NCBI RefSeq assembly: GCF_006861655.1
Contig: NZ_SESI01000002.1
Coordinates: 344,765 to 408,764 of the forward strand
Length of the DNA: 64,000 nt
Direction of reading: 5' to 3'
Source of the DNA: Halonotius roseus
GTDB taxonomy: Archaea; Halobacteriota; Halobacteria; Halobacteriales; Haloferacaceae
The first letter of the stretch is position 1; each line of letters opens with the position of its first letter. A model generated the notes under the pieces. That model did no database searches. It worked only from the letters and a program-made list of their open reading frames with translations, and was not told the DNA's origin. Below, one piece after another: positions 26,223 through 35,282 of this stretch. The translations under genes were made by a program, and so were the position numbers.

Positions 26223-26498
26223 TCAGTCGTAGAGAACGTCGTCGACATCGGACTCGGTCGTTTCGTTGCCGGAGCTGAACCGGCCGCGCTGCATCGCGGC
26301 TTTCTCATCCTCGGAGAGCGGCACTGCCGATTCGTTGAACGAGTCGATGATCTCTCCGCGGGACTCATAACCCCTGTCAACGATCTGTCTGAGGAGTTCC
26401 GTCTGTGTGACTTCCCGTCCCGTTCGCAGCCTGATCTCTGCCTGTAGCTCTTCGAGGCGATCTTTCGTCTCCTCATCAACATTGAGAGACGGTGTCAT
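26223..26498 (-). CDS. VapB-type antitoxin without adjacent toxin
   Basis: 91 residues: an N-terminal ribbon-helix-helix DNA-binding region (MTPSLNVDEETKDRLEELQA, then TGREVTQTELLRQIVDRGY) and an acidic C-terminal tail ending SDVDDVLYD, the usual toxin-neutralising part of haloarchaeal VapB antitoxins. In such modules a PIN-domain VapC normally overlaps the stop; here only 24 bp separate the stop from the tRNA-derived repeat and no PIN gene follows. A TATA-like GTGTATACG lies just upstream of the start. Confidence 0.75.
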   Translation of the reverse strand: MTPSLNVDEETKDRLEELQAEIRLRTGREVTQTELLRQIVDRGYESRGEIIDSFNESAVPLSEDEKAAMQRGRFSSGNETTESDVDDVLYD

Positions 26499-26603
26499 GC
26501 AAAGCGGTCGTATACACCATTAGTCATGAACGCGCCTCAACGTGTCGATCACTGATCGGTTTCCATCAGGACAGTTAGAAGCATCCGGTTCGAAATAGCA
26601 GCC

Positions 26604-26951
26604 ATGACCGTCATCGCACTCCTCAGCGTCGCCCCGGTGATCGAAGACAGCATGGCCGGCGAGGTCGCCAAGGCCGTCGACGCCCTCGACGACCACGACG
26701 TGAGCTACGAGACGAACCCGATGGGCACCGTCATCGAGGCAGCCGATATCGACACCCTGCTTGCGGCCGTCGGCGACGCTCACAAGGCCGTCGACGGCGA
26801 CCGCGTCAGTACGGTGCTCAAGATCGATCACAAACGCGACACCGACCAGGCGGCCGCCGAGAAGGTCGAGGCGGTTGAAGCCGAGTTGGGTCGGCCAGCC
26901 CGAACCGATCATACGCCAGGAGCAATCTCTGACGACGACGAATCTCTTTAG
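26604..26951 (+). CDS. MTH1187-family thiamine-binding protein
   Basis: 115 residues, ferredoxin-like fold: MTVIALLSVAPVIEDSMAGE, SYETNPMGTVIEAADIDTLL and RVSTVLKIDHKRDTDQAA match the MTH1187/YkoF-like family, which binds thiamine or its precursors and assembles as tetramers. Precedes mch by 23 bp on the same strand. The acidic tail DHTPGAISDDDESL is a haloarchaeal extra. Confidence 0.85.
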   Translation: MTVIALLSVAPVIEDSMAGEVAKAVDALDDHDVSYETNPMGTVIEAADIDTLLAAVGDAHKAVDGDRVSTVLKIDHKRDTDQAAAEKVEAVEAELGRPARTDHTPGAISDDDESL

Positions 26952-26974
26952 GAGATGACGAGTAACCCACCCGT

Positions 26975-27910
26975 ATGGAGAGCATCAACCGCTCGGCGAT
27001 CGAACTCCTCGATGAGGCGTTGGACTTCGCGGACGAACTCGGACTCAACGTGACAGAGCTCGGCTGTGGGTCGACCATCCTCGATTTCGGCGTCGACGTC
27101 GACGGCGGGATCGAGGCCGGACTCATGCTGGCGGATATCCAAACCGCCGGGATGGCGACGGTGTACACCCAGATGGATCGGGTCGCCGACGCGCCGATCC
27201 CCTACGTCGAGTTGACGACCGACCACCCCGGGATCGCGCTGTTGTGTTCCCAGAAGGCCGGCTGGGAGCTCGATCTCGGCGATTTCGACGGGCTCGGATC
27301 GGGGCCGGCCCGCGCACTGGTCGGCGACGAGGCTGAGTTCGGCCGTGTCGGCTACTACGACGAGTTCGATTTCGCGGTGTTGACCGTCGAAAGCGACGAA
27401 CTGCCCGGCAATGAGATCGCCGAATACATCGCCAAAACCGCGGGCGTCGACCCGCCCAGCCTCTTTCTGCCGACCTACGCCGCCGGCTCGACGGCCGGCA
27501 GCGTCTCGATGGCCGCCCGCGCCGCCGAGCTGGCGGCGTTCCGGCTCTCGGAGCTGGGGTATCCACCAACCGAGATCCGGACAGCAACCGGCCGCGCGCC
27601 GGTCGCACCGGTTAGCCACAACGAGTCGCTGGCGATGGCGCGAACGAACGACGCCCTCGCCTACGGTGGCGAGGTGTATCTCCAGGTCGGCGAGGAGTCG
27701 ACGGTCTTCGATGAGGTGCCGTCAACCGCCCGCGAGGAGTACGGCACCCCCTTCGAGGAGATCTTCGAAGAGGCCGACTGGGATTTCTACGAGGTGCCGG
27801 AGTCAGTCTTCGCGCCCGCGAAGGTCACCATCGATGTCGTCGACGGCGACACCTACGTCGTCGGCGAGACCGACGAGGAGCTCCTCGCGGAGTCATTCGG
27901 GCTGCGGTAG
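26975..27910 (+). CDS. mch: Methenyltetrahydromethanopterin cyclohydrolase
   Basis: Interconverts methenyl- and formyl-tetrahydro-pterin C1 carriers; haloarchaea keep it although they do not make methane, probably acting on folate-type carriers. 311 residues, start MESINRSAIELLDEALDFAD, with ELGCGSTILDFGVDVDGGIE, SMAARAAELAAFRLSELGY and TGRAPVAPVSHNESLAMAR, all typical of Mch. Length matches the family. Confidence 0.93.
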   Translation: MESINRSAIELLDEALDFADELGLNVTELGCGSTILDFGVDVDGGIEAGLMLADIQTAGMATVYTQMDRVADAPIPYVELTTDHPGIALLCSQKAGWELDLGDFDGLGSGPARALVGDEAEFGRVGYYDEFDFAVLTVESDELPGNEIAEYIAKTAGVDPPSLFLPTYAAGSTAGSVSMAARAAELAAFRLSELGYPPTEIRTATGRAPVAPVSHNESLAMARTNDALAYGGEVYLQVGEESTVFDEVPSTAREEYGTPFEEIFEEADWDFYEVPESVFAPAKVTIDVVDGDTYVVGETDEELLAESFGLR

Positions 27911-28009
27911 CGACCCGATCCGAAGCGACGAGCGGTGCGAGACGACCCCTGTGGAACGATAGCTGTGGTCGTGAGAACACTTAACCCGATGCCACGGGAG
28001 GGGTAGCGC

Positions 28010-29230
28010 ATGGAACCACTCGAAGCCGAGGGGCTCCAGGAGTCGGTCTCCTACGAGCCGGTCAGCGTCAAGGAGCTGCTCGTGGAGATGAAGGATACCT
28101 CCGAACTCCTCATCGATCTGGCCTACTCGGCGGTGCTCCATCAGAGCGACCAGATCGCCCACGAGGTGCTGGAGCTCGAAGCGAAGATGCAGGTGTTGCA
28201 GGTGCGCGCCCGGATGAGCCTCATGCTGGCGGCCCGCAGCCCCGATGAGGCCGAGGCGCTTGCGCCCGTGTTGGGCGTCGTTGAGGCCGCCGACACGATC
28301 GCCGACGCCGCCGGCGATATCGCCAAGATCGTCATCGAGGAGATCGGCCTCCCGCCGTCGATGCGGGGCGCGCTCTCGACGGCCGTCGAACAGCTGGTTC
28401 GGGGGACAGTCGCCGACGACTCGCCGTATGTCGGCCAGACCCTCCAGGAAATCGATCTCGAATCCAAAACCGGCATCCGCGCTATCGCCGTCCGGCGCGG
28501 CGACGAGTGGATCCGCAACCCCGGCCCGGAGACAACGATCGAGGCCGGCGACGTGACGCTGCTCCGGGGCCCCGAGGCGGCGATCGGGGAGGTCTACGAG
28601 CGGTTGACCGGCGAGGGCTACGACCCCGAGCCGGCACCCGAGCCGGCGATGGCGGATCTCGAACGCGCCGTCGACTCCATCGTGTTGATGAAGAACCTCT
28701 CGGAGCTGGCGGTCGATATCGCCTACGGCGCGATCCTCTTCGACAACAAGACGTTGGCCAGAGAGGTTGCCAACCTCGAAGTCGAGGTCGACGCCCTGCA
28801 GTCGCGGTTTGAGGCGTGGGTGTTGCAGGCCGCCGCCGAGGCCGACGACCCGGTCGCGCTGCGCGGGCTGATCCATCTCGGCATCAGCACCGAGGTCATC
28901 AGCGACGCCGCCGTCTCGATCAGCGAGGGCGTGTTGCGCAACATTGGCGTCCACCCGGTCGTCGAACTCGCGGTTCAGGAAAGCGATGAGCTCATCGCCC
29001 GCGTCGAGATCGACGCCGACAGCGAGCTTGCGGGCACCGAGATCGTCGGCGGCGTGCCGGCTGTCGACGTCTCGACGAGCGTGATTGCGATCCGCCGCCC
29101 GGAGGACGGGTGGCTCGTCGGGCCGGATATGGACACAACACTGCGGGCCGGCGATGTGTTGATCACGAAAGGCACCCGCACCTCGGCGGCAGAGTTCGAA
29201 TCGTTGGCGACGGCGTCTTCGCCCGATTAG
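28010..29230 (+). CDS. Tandem PhoU-like/TrkA-C domain protein, probable potassium transport regulator
   Basis: 406 residues made of a duplicated unit: a PhoU-like four-helix bundle (about 20-120 and 217-310; both contain a LSEL/TSEL...DLAY or DIAYGAIL helix) each followed by a TrkA-C/RCK_C module (about 125-205 and 315-400; PGPETTIEAGDVTLLRG and MDTTLRAGDVLITKG). RCK_C modules bind nucleotides or c-di-AMP and gate potassium channels, so a cytosolic regulatory partner is inferred; there is no membrane segment. Its TAG overlaps the stop of the convergent GTPase. Confidence 0.8.
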   Translation: MEPLEAEGLQESVSYEPVSVKELLVEMKDTSELLIDLAYSAVLHQSDQIAHEVLELEAKMQVLQVRARMSLMLAARSPDEAEALAPVLGVVEAADTIADAAGDIAKIVIEEIGLPPSMRGALSTAVEQLVRGTVADDSPYVGQTLQEIDLESKTGIRAIAVRRGDEWIRNPGPETTIEAGDVTLLRGPEAAIGEVYERLTGEGYDPEPAPEPAMADLERAVDSIVLMKNLSELAVDIAYGAILFDNKTLAREVANLEVEVDALQSRFEAWVLQAAAEADDPVALRGLIHLGISTEVISDAAVSISEGVLRNIGVHPVVELAVQESDELIARVEIDADSELAGTEIVGGVPAVDVSTSVIAIRRPEDGWLVGPDMDTTLRAGDVLITKGTRTSAAEFESLATASSPD

Positions 29231-30858
29231 TCGTCAGCCGGCGTCGATTGGTCGCCGGTGTCAGTCGACACCACCGTTCCGACCCCCTTGCTCGCGCCTT
29301 CCCGGAAGACGAACCGCTGGCCTTCCTCGATGAAATACGGGCGAAACTTGAACTCGATCTCCGTCGTACCGGTGTCGCCGGGCAGGAGTTTGCCGCCCTC
29401 GGGCGCGAAGATCGCCGTCTCGCTGAGTGTTTCGAGATGGACAACGGGCTCGTAGCCCTCCCGGATCCGAGTGGGGTGGTTGAGCACCATCACCTCGGCC
29501 TCGAAGGATCGCGTCGCTGTCGGCTCGGCGTGTCGCGGTAGCAGCACCATGCCGCGTTCGATCTCGGCTTCGTCAACACCCTTGAGCGCGATCCCGACGA
29601 TCCGGCCGGCTTTGGCGGCGTCGACGCGGTGGTAATGCATCTCGATCGAACGGACTTCGACCTCGCGGAACGCCCCGTCGGCCATCGGTCCCAAGAGGAG
29701 CTCGTCGCCGGCTTCGACATGGCCGGAGTTGATCGTCCCCGAGGCGACCGCGCCGACGCCGGTGACGCTGTAGGTGCGGTCGATATACATCCGGAACTCG
29801 CCGTGGTCGTCGCTGGCCCGTTTCGGCAGTTGGCCGAAGAGGCGATCGAGGTCGTCCATCCCGTCGCCGCGAACCGCGCTCGTCCGGATGATCGGGACGA
29901 CCGTCTCGCTCAACTCCTCGGCGGCGGTCTCGATGCTGTAGCGATCGGTTCGAAGCGGGCTCCGCTGGACATCCCGGAGCATCGATTCGACCTCCTTTTC
30001 GACCTCGGCGACGCGCTCCTCGCTGACGGCGTCAACCTTCGTGATCGTCACAATCGTCGGGAGATCGGTCGCCAGCAGGATGCCGAGATGTTCGCGGGTC
30101 GTTTTTGTCGGCCCGTCATCGGCGGCAACCGCGAGCAGGCCGTAATCGAGCTTCTGGCCGACCAGCCCGCGGATCGTGGTTCGGAGCCACGGCTCGTGGC
30201 CGACGGTGTCGACGAAGGATACGAGCCGATTGGACTCCTCGACCACGCGTGCGCGATCACTTTTCCGGTGCGGGTTGTCCATGTGAATCGGCTCGCCGGC
30301 CTCATCGAAGCCATACACCGCATACGAGAGATCCGCCGAGAGGCCGCGTTCGACCTCGTGGGGCTGCACGTCGAGGAAGCCCCGCGTCGCGCCGTCGCCG
30401 TCGTCGGCCTCGCCGGTCACCAGCGAGCCGACGAGCGTGGATTTCCCGTGATCGACGTGGCCGGCGGTGCCGATGACGATATGGCCGTCGTCGGCCTCCA
30501 GCATCGCGCCCTCGCGGATCGTCGCCATGCCGACGAGGCCGCCATCGCCGGCCGACCACGTCTCCACGTCGTCGATGTGGGCATCGGCCTCCTCGGCGAG
30601 CAATGAGAGTACGTCCATCGTTTCCGAAAAGGCGTCCTGTGAGATTCCGGCGATCCCGCCGTCGTCGGTGACGCCGACAACGTAGGTGGCCTCGCCGTCG
30701 CCGGAAAGTACCCGGTGGCGGAGTTGGGCGACGAGGCTTTCCTTCCGGCCGTCTTCAAGATGGAGGCTGCGAGTAAGGCGTTCCTTGAACTCGATGTGAC
30801 CGCCTTCCTCTTCGCCGTGCGCTAGGGCCTGCTCTAAGGCGGCCCGATCCGCGCTCAT
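29227..30858 (-). CDS. GTPBP1/EF-1alpha-like translational GTPase with AlbA-like N-terminus
   Basis: 543 residues. Residues about 20-90 (HIEFKERLTRSLHLEDGRKE, YVVGVTDDGGIAGIS) resemble an AlbA/Schlafen-type fold. A translation-factor G domain follows: G1 GHVDHGKST at 133-141, G3 DTVGHEP, G4 TKVD, G5 TSAVRGDG; then two beta-barrel domains like EF-Tu domains 2 and 3. Eukaryal GTPBP1/2 rescue stalled ribosomes, so a similar role is possible. Converges on and overlaps the PhoU-like gene by 4 bp. Confidence 0.85.
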   Translation of the reverse strand: MSADRAALEQALAHGEEEGGHIEFKERLTRSLHLEDGRKESLVAQLRHRVLSGDGEATYVVGVTDDGGIAGISQDAFSETMDVLSLLAEEADAHIDDVETWSAGDGGLVGMATIREGAMLEADDGHIVIGTAGHVDHGKSTLVGSLVTGEADDGDGATRGFLDVQPHEVERGLSADLSYAVYGFDEAGEPIHMDNPHRKSDRARVVEESNRLVSFVDTVGHEPWLRTTIRGLVGQKLDYGLLAVAADDGPTKTTREHLGILLATDLPTIVTITKVDAVSEERVAEVEKEVESMLRDVQRSPLRTDRYSIETAAEELSETVVPIIRTSAVRGDGMDDLDRLFGQLPKRASDDHGEFRMYIDRTYSVTGVGAVASGTINSGHVEAGDELLLGPMADGAFREVEVRSIEMHYHRVDAAKAGRIVGIALKGVDEAEIERGMVLLPRHAEPTATRSFEAEVMVLNHPTRIREGYEPVVHLETLSETAIFAPEGGKLLPGDTGTTEIEFKFRPYFIEEGQRFVFREGASKGVGTVVSTDTGDQSTPADD

Positions 30859-30963
30859 AGGGAGCCGTTAGCAAGGGGTGGTAAAAACGCTTTCCGTGCC
30901 GTGTCAATACATGCCAATAGAGTACGCTATACCGATCGATACCATACTGAGTGTGGTCGTGGG

Positions 30964-31491
30964 CTACTCTCCAAGCGTCTCGTAGGCCCGTTTGACCGAT
31001 TTGAACTCGTCTTCGTCACCCTCGGGAGCATCAGGGTGGACGGTTTTGACTTTCTCGCGGTAGGCCGATTTCACCGTCTCGGCGTCGGCTCCGGTGTCGA
31101 CATCGAGGATGTCAGCGGCCGCCGATTTCGAGAGACCGGTCTGCTGGCCGACGCTTCCACCACCGCGAGCGCGCTGTCGACGGCGGCGATCTTGCCCGCG
31201 TGCTCGCTGACGGTTCGCACGCTCGCGGGTGAAGCGGCCCTCAAACGGCCCGGCATCGAAGCCACCCGGGCCGCCACCGCCGCGGGTCGATCGGGCGTAG
31301 CCGGCCGGGTCGGCACGGATGCGCTCGGCGAGTTTGCCGCTGGCCTGATACCACATGAGATAGGCCGCGCCGCCGAAGGGGACGGCGACAAGCAGGAAAA
31401 ACGGGGAGACGACGATCCCGGCGATCAGCATGAGCGCGGTGATCCCGATAAACACCGCCGCGATCCCCATGAGCAGGCCGTCTCGGTTCAC
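30964..31491 (-). CDS. Membrane-anchored J-domain protein
   Basis: 175 residues: two N-terminal transmembrane helices (about 8-28 and 30-48), a basic Arg/Gly-rich linker (80-115), and a C-terminal J domain (ILDVDTGADAETVKSAYREK) with HPD at 152-154. Should recruit an Hsp70 to the membrane. Its order (membrane first, J last) is the opposite of the J protein at 59450. The structured repeat lies upstream of it. Confidence 0.85.
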   Translation of the reverse strand: MNRDGLLMGIAAVFIGITALMLIAGIVVSPFFLLVAVPFGGAAYLMWYQASGKLAERIRADPAGYARSTRGGGGPGGFDAGPFEGRFTRERANRQRARGQDRRRRQRARGGGSVGQQTGLSKSAAADILDVDTGADAETVKSAYREKVKTVHPDAPEGDEDEFKSVKRAYETLGE

Positions 31492-31796
31492 ACCCGCTGT
31501 AGGGGTTCCACCGGTGAAAATCTCTCGGCTATACGATTAAGTGGTATTTGGACAACCAATCGAATACGGTAACTGGATGTAGAAAGCCCTCGGCTCTCTC
31601 GACTCCCGCGACTCGCTGCGCTCCTCACTCGCTCCGCTCGTTGCGGTGCTTGCGTCGTCGGGGTTCTCCGAGAGAGCCTCGCCCTTTCAGTCTACCAGAA
31701 GACTCCGTCTTCTGGTCGCCCGAAAATCTTCGATTTTCGCAGGCCGCCAGGGGGCGGCAGATGAACAGTTTCCGAATCGTCCGGTGGTTGGGCTCC
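31492..31796. other. Intergenic region carrying structured element copy 1
   Basis: 305 bp between the J-protein start and the pyrF stop, both minus strand. It contains the J-protein promoter (TATA-like near 31533-31544), the large hairpin element (31573-31698), and three more hairpins: 31695-31715 (9-bp stem), 31721-31739 (8-bp stem) and 31743-31758 (6-bp stem). An imperfect inverted repeat bounds it (31553-31575 with 31766-31790). Confidence 0.75.
31573..31698. repeat. Structured dispersed element, copy 1
   Basis: Shares its ends and central blocks with 41328-41452. Long stem: GGCTCTCTCG (31592-31601) pairs perfectly with CGAGAGAGCC (31669-31678); a second inner stem pairs CGAC with GTCG beneath CCC/GGG. 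Compared with copy 2, several pairs have changed on both sides together. Strand of any transcript unknown. Confidence 0.8.
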
Positions 31797-32615
31797 CTAT
31801 TCGTCGTCGCCGCGGTACTGATTGAGTCGCTGCTTGAGCTGTTTGGCTGACTGCCCCGCAGCGGCGGCGAAGTCTTCGCCCTTGTCTTCGCCAGCGAAAA
31901 TGATCCCCCGCGAGGAGTTGACGAGACCGACGCCGTCGTCGCGGAGACCGTGCTCGACGGCGGCCTTTGCGTCGCCGCCCTGCGCGCCGACGCCGGGGAC
32001 GAGGAAGGGCAGGGAGGGCACCTGCTCGCGGATCGCTTCGAGCTCGTCAGGCCCGGTCGCGCCGACGACGAGGCCGACGTTGTTGTGCTCATTCCACGCG
32101 ACGGCGCGGTCGGCCACGCGCTCATAGAGCGTCCCACCCGAGTCGAGTTCGAGATCCTGGAAGTCGGTTCGGCCGGGATTCGAGGTGCGACAGAGGACGA
32201 AGACGCCCTTGTCGGCGCGATCTAAGAACGGCTGGAGGGAGTCGTGGCCCATGTATGGGTTGACGGTGATCGCGTCCACGTCGTCGAGAATGTCGGCGTA
32301 CTGGCGGGTCGTGTTGCCGATGTCGGCGCGTTTGGCATCGAGCAGGACGGGCACGTCCTTCCCGTGGGCGTAGGCGATCGTCTCCCGGAGCGCGCGCCAG
32401 CCGTCGGCCGACTCGTAGAAGGCGGCGTTCGGTTTGTAGCAGGCCGCATGCTCGTGGGTGGCGTCGATGATCCGGCGGTTGAACGCCCACTGCGGGAGGT
32501 CGTGATCTTGGAGGTGCTCGGGCAGTCGATCCAGCTGGGAGTCGAGGCCGACCGAGACGACGCTGTCGATGGTGGCGATCCGGTCGGCGAGGCGATCGAA
32601 GAAGGCGGTAGCCAT
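31797..32615 (-). CDS. pyrF: Orotidine 5'-phosphate decarboxylase
   Basis: Converts OMP to UMP, the last step of UMP synthesis. 272 residues of the type 2 family: FFDRLADRIATIDSVVSVGL, the catalytic LLDAKRADIGNTTRQYA, and FLVPGVGAQGGD phosphate-binding loop. Start MATAFFDRL. Complements the carA pathway in this window. Confidence 0.95.
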   Translation of the reverse strand: MATAFFDRLADRIATIDSVVSVGLDSQLDRLPEHLQDHDLPQWAFNRRIIDATHEHAACYKPNAAFYESADGWRALRETIAYAHGKDVPVLLDAKRADIGNTTRQYADILDDVDAITVNPYMGHDSLQPFLDRADKGVFVLCRTSNPGRTDFQDLELDSGGTLYERVADRAVAWNEHNNVGLVVGATGPDELEAIREQVPSLPFLVPGVGAQGGDAKAAVEHGLRDDGVGLVNSSRGIIFAGEDKGEDFAAAAGQSAKQLKQRLNQYRGDDE

Positions 32616-32676
32616 TTGCCGAAGGGTCGCAGGCGACCCTCAAGCGTCTTTCGTGTCGTCCGACACTCGCAGGCGT

Positions 32677-33078
32677 TTAGCGATGGGTCTCGCGGGGGAC
32701 GACGGCCATCGGGCGATCAGAGTGGAGTAAGACCTGTTCGCTGACGCCCCCGATAGCAGCCTTGTTTGTGGGGCTTGGCTTCCGGACGCCGAGGACAATC
32801 TCGTCAGCATCGACTTCCTCGGAAAACGAGAGGATGTCCTCGGCGGGGACGTTGCCGCGGCTGAACTGCTCGGTTTCGACGGTCGTGGCCGCCGCCAGCC
32901 GCGAGGCGACGGCGTTGAGCGCGTCCTTCCCGTCGCGGATCGCCTCGGCGTCGGCGTCTTCGTCGTGAAGAGAGTTGATCGCATAGACGGTGTCGTCCTC
33001 ATCGACACGGTCGAAGAGATAGTCACAGAGGGCCGCGCTGGTATGTACCGAATCGGTCGCAACGACGAACGTTGTCAT
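32677..33078 (-). CDS. Universal stress protein (UspA family)
   Basis: 133 residues, single USP domain: [20 protein letters not shown], a middle LNAVASRLAAATTVETE helix, and a C-terminal EIVLGVRKPSPTNKAAIGGV region in place of the ATP-binding G-x2-G-x9-G(S/T) motif, so ATP binding is possible but not certain. Ends VVPRETHR. Function in stress inferred from family. Confidence 0.88.
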   Translation of the reverse strand: MTTFVVATDSVHTSAALCDYLFDRVDEDDTVYAINSLHDEDADAEAIRDGKDALNAVASRLAAATTVETEQFSRGNVPAEDILSFSEEVDADEIVLGVRKPSPTNKAAIGGVSEQVLLHSDRPMAVVPRETHR

Positions 33079-33180
33079 GGCTGTCCGGATGTCGTTGGGG
33101 CGGTAAACGCTTACTGACGAGACACGCCGCCGAACACCGGATACCGGTGCCGTTTAGCAGCCACCGAGCGAGAGTCCGGT

Positions 33181-33723
33181 ATGACCGACGACCCCCTCCG
33201 CTGGGAGACGCTCGATACCGACATCGATTACGCGTGCCCGGGTTTCGACGTACGGCGCGACGACGTTCGGCTGCCAGATGGCACCGAAACCGACTACCAC
33301 TACGTTGACGAGTCGCCCGCGGTCGTGGTTCTGCCGCTGACACCCGACGGCGATATCGTCGTCATCGAGGAGTGGCGGCAGGCTGTCGACCGTGTCAACC
33401 GCGGACTGCCTGCTGGCTCGATGGAAGGCGACGAGGAACCAGCCGACGCAGCCCACCGCGAACTCCGTGAGGAGACCGGTTACAAGGCCGACCGCATCGA
33501 ACCGCTGTTGACGACCGAGCCATCAAATGGGATCGCCAACTCGGTGCATCATCATTTCGTTGCCTACGACTGCGAGCCGACGGCCGAACAGCAACTCGAC
33601 GCCAACGAGTCAATCCGCGTCGACACGGTCGACTACGACGACTATCTCGATAGTGTTGTCAACGACGACCTGAACGATGGGCGGTCGGCACTGACGCTGT
33701 TGCAGTACGAGCTGACGCACTGA
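33181..33723 (+). CDS. Nudix hydrolase, ADP-ribose pyrophosphatase-like
   Basis: 180 residues with a perfect Nudix box starting GSMEGDEEPADAAHRELREE (G-x5-E-x7-REUxEExGU), preceded by the strand VVVLPLTPDGDIVVIEEWRQ typical of ADP-ribose/NDP-sugar hydrolases. Substrate is inferred by similarity. Single gene, divergent from the universal stress protein. Confidence 0.88.
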   Translation: MTDDPLRWETLDTDIDYACPGFDVRRDDVRLPDGTETDYHYVDESPAVVVLPLTPDGDIVVIEEWRQAVDRVNRGLPAGSMEGDEEPADAAHRELREETGYKADRIEPLLTTEPSNGIANSVHHHFVAYDCEPTAEQQLDANESIRVDTVDYDDYLDSVVNDDLNDGRSALTLLQYELTH

Positions 33724-33791
33724 CTGTTTGCGGTTATCGACCGAAAGAGCGAACGCAATCCTTACCGCCCAGCCCCCGGTAGCCGCGGGCA

Positions 33792-35282
33792 ATGCGCGAT
33801 CACTTCGAGATCCGGGACGCCGACGCCGCCGGGCGGATCGGCCGACTGGAGGTTCCACGGGCCGACCGAACGATCGAGACACCCGCGCTCATGCCGGTGA
33901 TCAACCCCAACCGGCTCACGATCGAGCCCGCCCGCCTCGAAGCCGAGTTCGGCGTCGAGATCCTGATCACGAACTCCTATATCATCCGCGAGACCGAGTC
34001 GCTCCGCGAGCAGGCACTCGACGAAGGCCTCCACAAGATGCTCGGTTTCGACGGCGCGATCATGACCGACTCGGGTTCCTTCCAGCTCTCCGAATACAGC
34101 GATGTTGAGGTGACAACCAAGGAGATCATCGAGTTCCAACACGCCATCGGATCCGATATCGGGACGCCGGTCGATATCCCGACACCGCCGGATGTGAGCC
34201 GCGAGCAAGCCGAATCAGAGTTGGCGACGACCCAGCAGGCTCTCGCCGACGCCGAAGCCATCGACGTTGGCGAGATGCTGCTGAATGCACCGGTACAGGG
34301 GTCGACGTATCCCGATCTCCGTGAGGACGCCGCCGCCCACGCGGCCGCAACCGACCTCGACGTGTTCCCGGTCGGCGCGGTCGTCCCACTGATGAACAGC
34401 TACCGCTACGACGATATGGTGACCGCCGTCGCCGCCGCGAAACGCGGCCTTGGCGCGGACTGTCCCGTCCATCTCTTCGGCGCGGGCCACCCGATGATGC
34501 TCGCACTCGCTGTCGCCATGGGCTGTGATCTCTTCGATTCCGCGGCCTACGCACTGTACGCCCGCGCCGGCCGGTATCTGACGGTCTCAGGCACCCAACA
34601 GCTCGACGACCTCGACTACTTCCCCTGCTCGTGTCCGATCTGCAGTGAGCGAACGCCCGCCGACCTCAGAAACGAGGACGACGACACCCGAACCCGACTG
34701 CTCGCCGAGCACAATCTCCATGTGACCTTCGAGGAGCTCCGGCGGATCAAGCAGGCGATCCGGAGCGGCAACCTACTGGAACTCGTTGACCGCCGCGCCC
34801 GCGGCCATCCGGCGATGTACGACGGCTACCGCGCGCTGTTGGATCACGCTGACCAACTCGAAGCTGAGGATCCGGTCTCGAAGGGGACGTTCTTCCATAC
34901 CTCCGCCGAGAGCGCGCGGCGACCCGAGGTGCTGCGCCACCACGAGCGACTCGACCGGCTTGCGGTTCCCGACCGCCTGCTGCTGACTGAAGGTGGCGCG
35001 CCCGATGGCGACACCTATGATGCAGCGTGGCGCGTTGTCCCGCCGTTCGGCCCCTTCCCGCGGGAACTCTCCGATAGCTATCCATTCACCGCGGCCGTTC
35101 CTGACCGATCCGACCGCGCGGGCCAGGTGGCCGCGGCCGACGGCGTTCGGGCACTCGTCGAGGCCAACCCCGACACCGAGTTTACGCTCGCCATCAACCA
35201 CTGGCACCACGATGCGATCGACCGGGTGCCGGAACGGGTGAGCGTCGAGTCGCTTTCGACCATCCACGACGACGAGGATTAG
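33792..35282 (+). CDS. tgtA: tRNA-guanine(15) transglycosylase
   Basis: Swaps guanine 15 in the tRNA D-loop for preQ0, the first archaeosine step. 496 residues: TIM-barrel TGT domain with [14 protein letters not shown] carrying the catalytic-type Asp93, zinc ligands Cys279, Cys281 and Cys284 in PCSCPIC, and a C-terminal extension. It seems to lack a clear PUA domain at the end, which may be in ArcS. Its TAG overlaps the convergent ABC transporter stop. arcS and raSEA lie within 10 kb. Confidence 0.95.
   Translation: MRDHFEIRDADAAGRIGRLEVPRADRTIETPALMPVINPNRLTIEPARLEAEFGVEILITNSYIIRETESLREQALDEGLHKMLGFDGAIMTDSGSFQLSEYSDVEVTTKEIIEFQHAIGSDIGTPVDIPTPPDVSREQAESELATTQQALADAEAIDVGEMLLNAPVQGSTYPDLREDAAAHAAATDLDVFPVGAVVPLMNSYRYDDMVTAVAAAKRGLGADCPVHLFGAGHPMMLALAVAMGCDLFDSAAYALYARAGRYLTVSGTQQLDDLDYFPCSCPICSERTPADLRNEDDDTRTRLLAEHNLHVTFEELRRIKQAIRSGNLLELVDRRARGHPAMYDGYRALLDHADQLEAEDPVSKGTFFHTSAESARRPEVLRHHERLDRLAVPDRLLLTEGGAPDGDTYDAAWRVVPPFGPFPRELSDSYPFTAAVPDRSDRAGQVAAADGVRALVEANPDTEFTLAINHWHHDAIDRVPERVSVESLSTIHDDED

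Noticed and set aside
26975..27910. Evidence for methanogenesis from mch
   Set aside because: Haloarchaea commonly keep Mch for C1 metabolism; no other methanogenesis gene is present.
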